Of a stretch of 64,000 bases of DNA, positions 57,362 to 64,000 are shown piece by piece. This DNA is from Catellatospora coxensis. Lineage in GTDB: Bacteria; Actinomycetota; Actinomycetes; Mycobacteriales; Micromonosporaceae. The DNA lies in assembly GCF_016862635.1 (NCBI RefSeq), contig NZ_BONI01000030.1, forward strand, positions 34,552 through 98,551, given 5' to 3'. Positions within the stretch are counted from its first letter, which is position 1, and every line of letters starts with the position of its first letter. The notes under the pieces were generated by a model, which saw only the letters and a list, made by a program, of their open reading frames with translations, was not told the DNA's origin and made no database searches. The translations under genes were made by a program, and so were the position numbers.

Positions 57362-58525
57362 ATGCGCGTGGCGATCATCACCGAGTCGTTCTCCCCGGAC
57401 GTCAACGGCGTCGCGAACTCCGTCGCCCGCGTCGCGGACCACCTGCTCGCGCGCGGCCACCAGCCGATGGTGATCGCGCCCCGACCCGCGCCCCGGGCGG
57501 GCCGCACGGTCACCGAGAAGCCGTACCCCGTGGTCCGGCTGGGGTCGCTGCCGCTGCCCGGGTACGGCAACGTGCGGCTGGCCTGGCCGACCCGTCGGCT
57601 CCGGGAGGCGCTCGCGCGGCACCGGCCCGACGTGGTGCACCTGGCCAGCCCGTTCGTGCTCGGCGCGTGGGGTGCGAAGGCAGCCGCCGACCTCGGCGTG
57701 CCCGTCGTCGCGATCTACCAGACCGACGTGCCCGGCTACGCCCGCGCCTACGGCGTGGCCACCGGCGAGGCCCTGGCCTGGCGCTGGATCCGGCACGTGC
57801 ACCGCCGCGCCGCGCTCACCCTCGCCCCGTCCTCGGCGACCGCCGCGGAACTCGTCGCGCACGGCGTGCCGGACGTCGGCCGGTGGGGCCGCGGCGTCGA
57901 CACCGACCTGTTCCACCCGTCGCGCCGCGACGAGGCGCTGCGCGACGAGCTCGCCCCCGGCGGCGAGCTGATCGTCGGCTACGTCGGCCGGCTGGCCCGG
58001 GAGAAGCGGGTGGACCTGCTCGCGCGGACCGCGACGCTGCCCGGCGTGCGCGTCGCCGTGGTCGGCGACGGCCCGACCCGCGACGCGGTGCGCCGCGCGG
58101 TGCCGCAGGCCGCCTTCCTCGGCACCCGCCGCGGTGCGGAACTGGCCCGGCTGTACGCGAGCCTCGACGTCTTCGTCCACACCGGACCGCACGAGACGTT
58201 CTGCCAGACCGTGCAGGAAGCCCAGGCCAGCGGCGTGCCCGTGGTCGCCCCGGCGATAGGCGGCCCGCTCGACCTGGTCCACCACGGCGTCGACGGGCTG
58301 CTGGTGACCCCGGACGACCCCGCCGCGTTCGCGACGGCGGTCGGGGCGCTCGCCGACCCGGCCGTACGCCGCGCCTACGGGCAGGCCGCCCGCGCGGCCG
58401 TCGCCACCCGGACCTGGTCGGCGCTGGGCGACGAGCTGATCGGCCACTACGCCGCCGCGGCCGACGCGGTACGCGCCCCCGGCCGCCTCGCCGCGCCCGT
58501 CGCCGTCCCGGTGCCCGCCCCGTGA
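57362..58525 (+). CDS. GT4 glycosyltransferase, GDP-mannose-dependent MgtA-like
   Basis: 387 aa GT-B glycosyltransferase. N-terminal MRVAIITESFSPDVNGVANSVARVADHL, acceptor-side IYQTDVPGYARAYG and VDTDLFHP, donor-side GYVGRLAREKRVDLL and the EX7E-like HETFCQTVQEAQASGVPVVAP are typical of the mannosyltransferase MgtA (Rv0557) group, which acts on diacylglycerol-linked or phosphatidylinositol acceptors. It begins at ATG 57362 and overlaps the next glycosyltransferase in GTGA. Probable role: envelope mannolipid or lipomannan assembly. Confidence 0.88.
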   Translation: MRVAIITESFSPDVNGVANSVARVADHLLARGHQPMVIAPRPAPRAGRTVTEKPYPVVRLGSLPLPGYGNVRLAWPTRRLREALARHRPDVVHLASPFVLGAWGAKAAADLGVPVVAIYQTDVPGYARAYGVATGEALAWRWIRHVHRRAALTLAPSSATAAELVAHGVPDVGRWGRGVDTDLFHPSRRDEALRDELAPGGELIVGYVGRLAREKRVDLLARTATLPGVRVAVVGDGPTRDAVRRAVPQAAFLGTRRGAELARLYASLDVFVHTGPHETFCQTVQEAQASGVPVVAPAIGGPLDLVHHGVDGLLVTPDDPAAFATAVGALADPAVRRAYGQAARAAVATRTWSALGDELIGHYAAAADAVRAPGRLAAPVAVPVPAP

Positions 58526-59730
58526 CCGGGCTGCGCATCGTCCGGCTGGCCAACTTCGTCACCCCCAGCTCCGGCGGCCTGCGCACCGCACTGCGGGAAC
58601 TGGGCCGCGGGTACGCCCAGGCGGGGCACGAGCCGGTGCTCGTCGTCCCCGGGCCACGGCACACCGACGAGCCGACCGAGCAGGGCCGCGTCATCACCCT
58701 GCCCGGACCGGTCGCGCCCGGCCTGGGCGGCGGCTACCGGATGCTGGTACGCCGCGCGCCGCTCGCCCGGCTGCTGGAGCGACTGGCGCCGGACCGGATC
58801 GAGGTGTCCGACCGCACCACGCTGCGCTGGACCGGCGCCTGGGCACGACGCCACGGCGTGCCGTCGGTGATGGTGTCGCACGAGAGCGTCGACGGGCTGC
58901 TCGGCGTCGTGAAGCTGCCCGCCGCGGTGCGCGCCCGGGTGGCGGCCGGACTCAACCGCGCCAGCGCCGCCGCGTACGACCAGATCGTCTGCACCACCGC
59001 CTGGGCCGCGGGCGAGTTCACCGGTGTCGGCGCGCACAACGTCACGCAGGTGCCGCTCGGCGTCGACCTCGACCTGTTCCGCCCCGACCGCCGCGACCCG
59101 CTGGTGCGCGGCGAGCACGTGCCCGGCGGCGAGCTGCTGCTGGTCTGCTGCGTACGCCTGTCGCCCGAGAAGCGGCCCGAACGTGCGCTGACCACCCTGC
59201 GCACGCTCCTCGACCGGGGCGTGGCAGCCCGGCTCGTGATCGCGGGCGACGGGCCGCTGCGGTCCCGGTTGCAGGACGCGGCGGCGGGGCTGCCGGTGGT
59301 CTTCACCGGGTGGATCAGCAATCGGGAACGGCTGGCGGGGCTGCTGGCCAGCGCGGATCTGGTGCTCGCGCCCGGCCCGATGGAGACGTTCGGTCTCGCC
59401 GCGCTGGAGGCCCTGGCCTGCGGCACCCCGGCCGTGGTGAGCGCGTCGAGCGCCCTGCCGGCCGTGGTCGGCGACGCGGGGGTCGCGGTCGCGGGCGAGG
59501 ACCTCGCCGACGGCGTGCTGCGGCTGCTCGACCGCGACGAGCGCCGCCGTCGCGACGCCGCCCGCACCCGCGCCGAACTCTTCGGCTGGGACACCGCGGT
59601 ACAGGGCTTCCTCGCCGTGCACACCGCGCTCGAACACCCATCCGTGACCCGCGCCGGGCGAGCCGGCCCGATCAGCGTGGGGGACGCGTCATGGAGCGAG
59701 GGCGCGGCGCAGGTCTTTCATCATCAGTAG
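58522..59730 (+). CDS. GT4 glycosyltransferase
   Basis: 402 aa. GTG overlaps the upstream stop by four bases. GT-B features: VRLANFVTPSSGGLRTALRELGRGYAQAGH, VMVSHESVDGLLG, VPLGVDLDLFRPD, VRLSPEKRPERAL, VIAGDGPLRSRL and PMETFGLAALEALACGTPAVVS (EX7E). It works with the preceding MgtA-like enzyme on an envelope glycolipid, probably using GDP-mannose. The last 14 codons overlap the opposing acetyltransferase gene. Confidence 0.87.
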   Translation: MTGLRIVRLANFVTPSSGGLRTALRELGRGYAQAGHEPVLVVPGPRHTDEPTEQGRVITLPGPVAPGLGGGYRMLVRRAPLARLLERLAPDRIEVSDRTTLRWTGAWARRHGVPSVMVSHESVDGLLGVVKLPAAVRARVAAGLNRASAAAYDQIVCTTAWAAGEFTGVGAHNVTQVPLGVDLDLFRPDRRDPLVRGEHVPGGELLLVCCVRLSPEKRPERALTTLRTLLDRGVAARLVIAGDGPLRSRLQDAAAGLPVVFTGWISNRERLAGLLASADLVLAPGPMETFGLAALEALACGTPAVVSASSALPAVVGDAGVAVAGEDLADGVLRLLDRDERRRRDAARTRAELFGWDTAVQGFLAVHTALEHPSVTRAGRAGPISVGDASWSEGAAQVFHHQ

Positions 59731-60081
59731 AAGGTGCAACGAGTCAGTCGGGCTCGGGTCGAACTTCGCCAACCGCAGGTAGAAGTCGCGGACGGCTTCG
59801 GATTCGCAGTGGATGAGGAGCGCCCTGACTCCGATCACCTCAGCTGCGGTGGCGATACGTCGCAGCGCGTCGACGACCAGGGCACGCCCCAGCCCCGCCC
59901 CCTGCACGGCCTGGTCCACGCCGAGCCGGGTCAATATGACCACCGGCTGGTGACAGTGGCCGGTGCCCTGCATGATGCGGCGCGGCGCGTCGGCAGGCGC
60001 GACACTGCCAGCCGCGAGCGCGTAGTAGCCGACGACACGCCCGTCCGCCTGATCAAGGCCACGTACGCACTGAGCAACCAC
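59689..60081 (-). CDS. TacT-like GNAT acetyltransferase, N-terminally shortened
   Basis: 130 aa. It resembles GNAT toxins of the TacT/AtaT type, which acetylate aminoacyl-tRNA: DGRVVGYYALAAGSV, VVILTRLGVDQAVQGAGLGRALVVDALRRI (acetyl-CoA loop GAGLGRA), VIGVRALLIHCESEAVRDFYLRL. Typical members have about 35 more residues before DGRVVGYY, including an FDCG-type motif, which is not recognisable upstream. No DUF1778/CopG antitoxin gene is adjacent. It may be a decayed or solitary toxin gene. Its 3' end overlaps the glycosyltransferase by 42 bp. Confidence 0.7.
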   Translation of the reverse strand: MVAQCVRGLDQADGRVVGYYALAAGSVAPADAPRRIMQGTGHCHQPVVILTRLGVDQAVQGAGLGRALVVDALRRIATAAEVIGVRALLIHCESEAVRDFYLRLAKFDPSPTDSLHLLLMMKDLRRALAP

Positions 60082-60135
60082 CTCACGGCAGTCGGTCTGC
60101 CCAAAACCAGTTGCCGGCGCTGCGATGCTTGCCGG

Positions 60136-60822
60136 GTGGGAGCCTACGAAGGCCTACTCGCACGTGCCGTGGCCGATCCAGCCGTTCGTGGCGTGATCCT
60201 GACCGGGTCGATGGCGCGCGGCATGGCCACGGTCCACTCCGACCATGACGTGATCGTGGTGGTGGACGAGCGTGGCGGGCAGTGGACGCGCACCCGCAAG
60301 ACGTCGGACATGGACGAGATCATCTGCACGGTCGACGAACTGGCCGACACCTCGAACGTCTGGGAACGCTACGTGTACCGGGGCGCGCGGGTGCTGCTCG
60401 ACCGGCTCGACGGGCGCATCGCGGCGCTCGCCCAGGCGCAGGCGACGCTGACCCCGACGGAGACGGCCGAGTGGTCGCGGGAGTACCTCGACGGGTACGT
60501 CAACTTCATCTACCGGGCGGCGAAGAACCACCGCGACGGCCGCGCCGACCTGGCCCGGCTGGAGGAGATGGAGAGCGTCTCGTGGTTCCTGTTCACGCTG
60601 TTCGCGCTGCACGGCCGGGTACGGCCGTACAACAAGTACCTGCGCTGGGAGCTGGAGACGTACCCGCTCGGCGAGCCGTGGGACGCCGCCACCCTGCCGG
60701 TCCGCGTCGCCGACGACCCCGCTGGGCTCTTCCCCGACCTGGAGCGGCTCGCCCGCGACCGCGGCCACGGCGACGTGCTCGACGCCTGGGGCGCCGAACT
60801 CGACCTGCTGCGACGACGGTGA
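60136..60822 (+). CDS. Nucleotidyltransferase domain protein
   Basis: 228 aa. The polymerase-beta-type nucleotidyltransferase motif is ILTGSMARGMATVHSDHDVIVVVDE (Gly24-Ser25, Asp36 and Asp38). The C-terminal half is helical with WSREYLDGYVNFIYRAAKNHRDG and VRPYNKYLRWELE, resembling aminoglycoside-nucleotidyltransferase-like proteins. GTG start at 60136. The substrate is unknown. It is divergent from the shortened GNAT gene with about 55 bp between, which leaves little room for the missing GNAT N-terminus. Confidence 0.8.
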   Translation: MGAYEGLLARAVADPAVRGVILTGSMARGMATVHSDHDVIVVVDERGGQWTRTRKTSDMDEIICTVDELADTSNVWERYVYRGARVLLDRLDGRIAALAQAQATLTPTETAEWSREYLDGYVNFIYRAAKNHRDGRADLARLEEMESVSWFLFTLFALHGRVRPYNKYLRWELETYPLGEPWDAATLPVRVADDPAGLFPDLERLARDRGHGDVLDAWGAELDLLRRR

Positions 60823-60872
60823 GGCACGGAGTTCGACAGGGAACCTCTGCCGTTCCCGTCAACGGGGGCGGG

Positions 60873-61040
60873 TCAGGCGAACCCGCTCATGTCCAGTCCT
60901 GCTTTCCGGTGACGAAGCCTTCGTAGCGCGATGACCGCTTGCGTGACGGCGAACAAAGCGATCCCGATCATCGGATAGAGCCAGAATGCGAAGGCCCGCT
61001 GGAGACCTTCGCCACGACCTGTCCGCCATACGCCGCGCAT
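60873..61040 (-). CDS. Small membrane protein, 55 aa
   Basis: ATG at 61040 and stop at 60873. A basic N-terminus (MRGVWRTGRGEGLQR) precedes one hydrophobic helix (FAFWLYPMIGIALFAVTQAV), followed by a basic RRLRHRK and MSGFA. The segment is lower in GC (about 60 percent) than its neighbours. Such layout fits a small membrane protein, but similarity is unknown. Confidence 0.4.
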   Translation of the reverse strand: MRGVWRTGRGEGLQRAFAFWLYPMIGIALFAVTQAVIALRRLRHRKAGLDMSGFA

Positions 61041-61077
61041 AGCTCATGAGCCTGGGACCGCACCGGTGCTCAGCGCT

Positions 61078-61782
61078 ATGGTCAACCCCGTGCCAATTCG
61101 CCCAGCCACCGGTAGAGACATCACCCGTGCAGCCCGGGTGCCGGCCAGTCCGAGGCCGCCGGCGGCCATGGACACGGCCGTGTCGCCGGATCACGACCTG
61201 GAGGACGAGGCCACGTTCCGGCGGCTGGCGTTCCTCGACCTGGACCTGAGCGACCAGGCCGCCGACTCGGCCGAGTTCGAGCAGTGCCGGTTCACCCGCA
61301 CCCGCCTGGCCCGCACCGTGCTGGACCGGGCGATGTTCACCGACTGCCTGGTGGAGACCTCCGACTGGGCGAACCTGAAGGCGACCAAGTCGGGCCTGCT
61401 GCGGGTCGAGGTGTCGCTGGCCCGGCTGACCGGCCTGCAGTGGGTCGACGGCACACTGCGCGACGCGACGTTCCGGGAGTGCCGGATGGACCTGGCGACG
61501 TTCCGGTTCACCTCGTTCAAGGACGTGGCCTTCGTCGACTGCAACCTGACCCGGGCCGATTTCACCAACGCCGACCTGCGCGGGGCGTCGTTCACCGGCT
61601 GCGACCTGTCGGGCGCGCAGTTCGCCCAGGCCGACTGCGCCGGAGCCCGGTTCACCCGGTGCGAGCTGGGCGGCATCGGCAGCGTGGCGAGCCTGCGCGG
61701 GGCGAGTGTCAGCGCGCACGACCTGGCCGGGCTGGCGCACACGCTGGCCGCGGCGCTGGACATCGCCATCGACGAGGGCTGA
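61078..61782 (+). CDS. Pentapeptide-repeat protein
   Basis: 234 aa from the ATG at 61078 (204 aa from the ATG at 61168). Pentapeptide units A(D/N)LxX run through the protein: FEQCRFTRTRL, AMFTDCLVE, RDATFRECRMDLATFRFTSFKD, CNLTRADFTNADLRGASFTGCDLSGAQFAQADCAGARF. This forms a right-handed quadrilateral helix; some relatives (MfpA/Qnr) mimic DNA and protect gyrase, but most are of unknown role. The MfpA-like function is only a possibility. The C-terminus is helical. Confidence 0.85.
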   Translation: MVNPVPIRPATGRDITRAARVPASPRPPAAMDTAVSPDHDLEDEATFRRLAFLDLDLSDQAADSAEFEQCRFTRTRLARTVLDRAMFTDCLVETSDWANLKATKSGLLRVEVSLARLTGLQWVDGTLRDATFRECRMDLATFRFTSFKDVAFVDCNLTRADFTNADLRGASFTGCDLSGAQFAQADCAGARFTRCELGGIGSVASLRGASVSAHDLAGLAHTLAAALDIAIDEG

Positions 61783-61901
61783 CCGGCGCGAGCGGCAACC
61801 CTGCGGCCACGGTGGGTTGGGGGCGCGGTCGCCTGCCGTACACCGCCTGCTGGCACCCTGCCGGGGTGCCGTCTACCCGCCTGCGCAACCTTTCGAAGTG
61901 G

Positions 61902-61947
61902 GGAAGGGCACCTTCTACATCGCAAAGCGATGTGAAGGTGCCCTTCC
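61902..61947. repeat. Inverted-repeat element, family 4, copy B, over an mptB-like start
   Basis: Outer arms GGAAGGGCACCTT (61902-61914) and AAGGTGCCCTTCC (61935-61947); inner stem ACATCGC (61917-61923) / GCGATGT (61927-61933) with loop AAA. The element contains the GTG at 61932 that could start the mannosyltransferase gene. Confidence 0.85.
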
Positions 61948-63401
61948 TTTCGCGTGGGCTGGGCGGGGAGGCGGGGCGGTGCCTGGTGTTGGGGCTGGCC
62001 GGGTCGGTGGCGCTGGCCGGGGGTGGGCTGGCTGCGGGGGCGCTGCCGGTGCGGGACACGCTCGCGCCCGCGCTGGGGCTGGGCGAGTTGCGGCAGTATC
62101 AGAGTCTCGGGCTGGTCTGCGCGTACTTCGGGCTCGCGTTGCTGGCGGCGGCGTGGTGGCGGCTGGGGCGGGCGGTGCACGGCGGGGAGCCGCCGTCGCC
62201 TCGCGGGCTGCTGCTGGTGCTGGCTGCGTGGGCGCTGCCGCTGGTGGCGATGCCGCCGCTGTTCAGCCGGGACGTGTACAGCTACCTGGCGCAGGGCGCG
62301 ATGGTCACGGCGGGGCTCGACGTGTACGACGCGGGGCCGTCGGAGCTGGGCGGACCCCTGCTCGCCGAGGTGCCCGCGATCTGGCAGCACACGCCGACGC
62401 CGTACGGGCCGGCGTTCCTGTCCCTGGCCGCCGGGGTGTCGAGGTTCTCGGCGAGCGACGTGCCGCTGGGAGTGTTCGGCATGCGGGCGGTCGCGCTCGC
62501 CGGGGTGGTGCTGCTCATCGGGTGCCTGCCCCGGCTGGCTCGGGCCTGCGGCGTGGATCCGGCCGCGGCGCTGTGGCTGGGCGTGCTGAACCCGCTGGTG
62601 CTGCTGCACCTGGTCAGCGGCGCGCACAACGACGCGGTGATGCTGGGCCTGCTCATCGCCGGGCTGACCGCCGCCGCGGCGAGCCGGTTCACCCTGGCCG
62701 CCGTCGCGATCACGCTCGCCTGCCTGGTGAAGGCCCCGGCGGCGCTCGGCCTGGTCGTGGTGGTCTGGCTGTGGCAGCGCTCGCTGCGTCCGGCGCTCAG
62801 CCGCCCGGTGGCCACGCTGCGGGCGCTCGCGCTGACCGCGGGGATCGGGGCGGCGACGACCGCGCTGGTGACCGCCGTGACGGGCACCGGGTTCGGGTGG
62901 GTGCGCTCGCTGACGACGCCGATCTCGGCCCACAACTGGTCGCTGAGCAGCACCGTCGGCAGGATCACCCGGAACCTGCTGGAGTCGGTGGGCAGTGACC
63001 TGGCCGCGTCGGCGATCCCGGCGTGGCGCTGGATCGGGCTGGTGGCAGCGGCGGTCGCGACGCTGCTGGCCTGGCATCACCGGCGCAGACTGGGCCTGGT
63101 GTACGCCCTCGGTCTGAGTTTGACCGCGCTCGCGTTGCTCGGCCCCGCGCTGCGCCCCTGGTATCTGCTGTGGGGGCTGGTCCCGATCGCGGCCGCCGCG
63201 CCGCCCGACGGCCGGGTGCGCCGCTGGACCGCACTCGCCTGCCTGGCGCTGACCGTGACCGTGTTCCCGAACGGCTTCACCCCGTCGGCCGACGAGCTGG
63301 CCGCGGCGCTGACCGGCGCGCTGCTGGCGGTGCCGATCGTGTTCCTGTCCACCGGCGACGTCGCGCCCGCCTACCGAGGAACGGAACCCGCCGCATGGTG
63401 A
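61932..63401 (+). CDS. mptB: Polyprenol-phosphomannose-dependent alpha-1,6-mannosyltransferase (MptB/MptA-like)
   Basis: 489 aa from GTG 61932, or 511 aa from an in-frame GTG at 61866. GT-C fold membrane enzyme with about twelve helices. The first loop motif FSRDVYSYLAQGAMVTAG (catalytic Asp), TPTPYGPAFLSLAAG and NPLVLLHLVSGAHNDAVMLG are hallmarks of MptA/MptB, which extend the mannan backbone of lipomannan from polyprenyl-phosphomannose outside the membrane. The family 4 hairpin lies at or before the start, so the N-terminus is uncertain. Its stop overlaps the next gene, a GT87 mannosyltransferase. Confidence 0.88.
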   Translation: MKVPFLSRGLGGEAGRCLVLGLAGSVALAGGGLAAGALPVRDTLAPALGLGELRQYQSLGLVCAYFGLALLAAAWWRLGRAVHGGEPPSPRGLLLVLAAWALPLVAMPPLFSRDVYSYLAQGAMVTAGLDVYDAGPSELGGPLLAEVPAIWQHTPTPYGPAFLSLAAGVSRFSASDVPLGVFGMRAVALAGVVLLIGCLPRLARACGVDPAAALWLGVLNPLVLLHLVSGAHNDAVMLGLLIAGLTAAAASRFTLAAVAITLACLVKAPAALGLVVVVWLWQRSLRPALSRPVATLRALALTAGIGAATTALVTAVTGTGFGWVRSLTTPISAHNWSLSSTVGRITRNLLESVGSDLAASAIPAWRWIGLVAAAVATLLAWHHRRRLGLVYALGLSLTALALLGPALRPWYLLWGLVPIAAAAPPDGRVRRWTALACLALTVTVFPNGFTPSADELAAALTGALLAVPIVFLSTGDVAPAYRGTEPAAW

Positions 63402-64000
63402 AGACCCCTCGCGCCCGCCTGCTCTGCGTGGTCGCGCTGGCCACCGCGGTGGGCCTGTTCATCGCGCTGATCCCGGGGCATCGCGGCTGGTTCGACGTGC
63501 TGGTCTACTACGGCACCGTCAACGGCTGGGTGCACGAGGGCGGCCGCGTCTACGACTACCTGGTGCCGGGCACCCACTACGGCTTCACGTACCCGCCGTT
63601 CGCGGCGGTGGTGATGCTGCCGATGAGCATGCTGGGCTGGCACACCGCCATCGCGGTGAACGTGGCGCTGACCGCGGTCGCCTGCGCGCTGGTGCTGTAC
63701 TGGCTGGTCGACCCGATCGCCCGGGAGCACGGGTGGCCGCGGCTGTTCACCTTCGGGGTCGCCGCGTGCCTGCTGGCCGCGTCGCAGCCGGCCCGGGACA
63801 CGGTCAGCTTCGGCCAGGTCAACCTGGTCCTCGTCGCGCTGGTGCTGGCCGACGCGTGGCTGCTGGCGAGCGGCCGGAGCCGGTGGGCGGGCATCGGGAC
63901 GGGCCTGGCCGCCGCGATCAAACTCACCCCGGCGATCTTCATCGTCTACCTGCTGCTGGCCCGGCGGTGGCGGGCGGCCGCCGTCGCGAGCGCCACCGCC
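63395..64000 (+). CDS. GT87 family mannosyltransferase, partial (MptC/PimE-like)
   Basis: 202 codons to the window edge; the rest lies outside. ATG overlaps the upstream stop by seven bases. GT-C features: FDVLVYYGTVNGWVHEGGRVYDY (first extracytoplasmic loop with catalytic Asp), YGFTYPPFAAVVMLPM, SFGQVNLVLVALVLADAWLL and AAAIKLTPAIFIVYLLL. This is the alpha-(1->2)-mannosyltransferase type working on lipomannan-like glycans with polyprenol-phosphomannose. Translationally coupled to the mptB-like gene. Confidence 0.88.
   Translation, partial: MVKTPRARLLCVVALATAVGLFIALIPGHRGWFDVLVYYGTVNGWVHEGGRVYDYLVPGTHYGFTYPPFAAVVMLPMSMLGWHTAIAVNVALTAVACALVLYWLVDPIAREHGWPRLFTFGVAACLLAASQPARDTVSFGQVNLVLVALVLADAWLLASGRSRWAGIGTGLAAAIKLTPAIFIVYLLLARRWRAAAVASATA

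Noticed and set aside
60859..61740. 293-codon minus-strand frame opposite the pentapeptide gene
   Set aside because: Its repeated look only mirrors the pentapeptide codons of the real gene.
1..64000. CRISPR array or cas genes
   Set aside because: No regularly spaced direct repeats and no Cas-like protein were seen.
1..64000. Insertion sequence, integrase or prophage
   Set aside because: No transposase, integrase or phage structural protein appears among the genes; the repeats found are short and non-coding.

Overview
The window is very GC-rich (about 72 percent by eye), densely coded on both strands, with frequent GTG starts, and it reads as a chromosomal segment of an actinomycete. F420-type luciferase-like oxidoreductases, a mycothiol-dependent nitroreductase relative, DUF5703, DUF1876, DUF3159, a DinB2-type polymerase IV and MptB/GT87 mannosyltransferases fit Micromonosporaceae (Micromonospora, Actinoplanes or Catellatospora-like). 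The family call is inference from gene content and small-repeat style. No phage genes, insertion sequence or CRISPR array was seen.

Left part (1-30 kb): the end of a PucR-type regulator; an LLM oxidoreductase divergent from a TetR regulator with two identical-half-site operators; a minus-strand operon LLM-uppP-histidine phosphatase; an acyltransferase; an aldo/keto reductase; DUF5703; an M20 peptidase divergent from a DUF3159 membrane protein behind an IdeR/DmdR-like iron box; GNAT and aminoglycoside phosphotransferase-like genes; a RheA-like regulator with two TGTCAAC-N5-GTTGACA sites followed by an MFS transporter; a DinB2-like polymerase; a nucleoside hydrolase; a 781-aa membrane protein with an alpha/beta-hydrolase domain; cupin and PH-domain proteins; a secreted SGNH esterase; a ClpN-metalloprotease fusion; and a LacI regulator divergent from a ROK sugar kinase.

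Middle (29-47 kb): a sigma-like domain fused to a membrane segment, a SHOCT membrane protein, LexA, a nucleoside/nucleotide kinase, a threonine aldolase-like enzyme, an XRE/membrane pair, a DUF1876-flavodoxin pair, a Tat-exported serine hydrolase and a membrane protein carrying only half a kinase domain. The most distinctive locus is 38.4-46.9 kb: a DUF4132 protein divergent from a translationally coupled operon of an HSP90-family ATPase and two paralogous helical-repeat proteins with acidic C-termini.

Right part (47-64 kb): a complete sugar ABC importer (ytfQ-ytfR-ytfT-yjfF order) with a terminal LacI gene and operator-like palindromes upstream; an ankyrin protein with a strong terminator; a minus-strand tRNA-like gene with an abnormal anticodon arm; DUF4142; a tiny acidic protein; a DsbA-fold reductase and cupin divergent from a MarR regulator; two overlapping GT4 glycosyltransferases; a shortened TacT-like acetyltransferase; a nucleotidyltransferase; a pentapeptide protein; and the mannosyltransferases MptB and GT87, the latter cut by the window edge.

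Scattered through the window are four families of long inverted-repeat hairpins (three, two, two and one copies), mostly just behind genes. Members of a family keep their outer arms while inner stems vary in a compensatory way. One copy sits over the probable start codon of the mptB-like gene.
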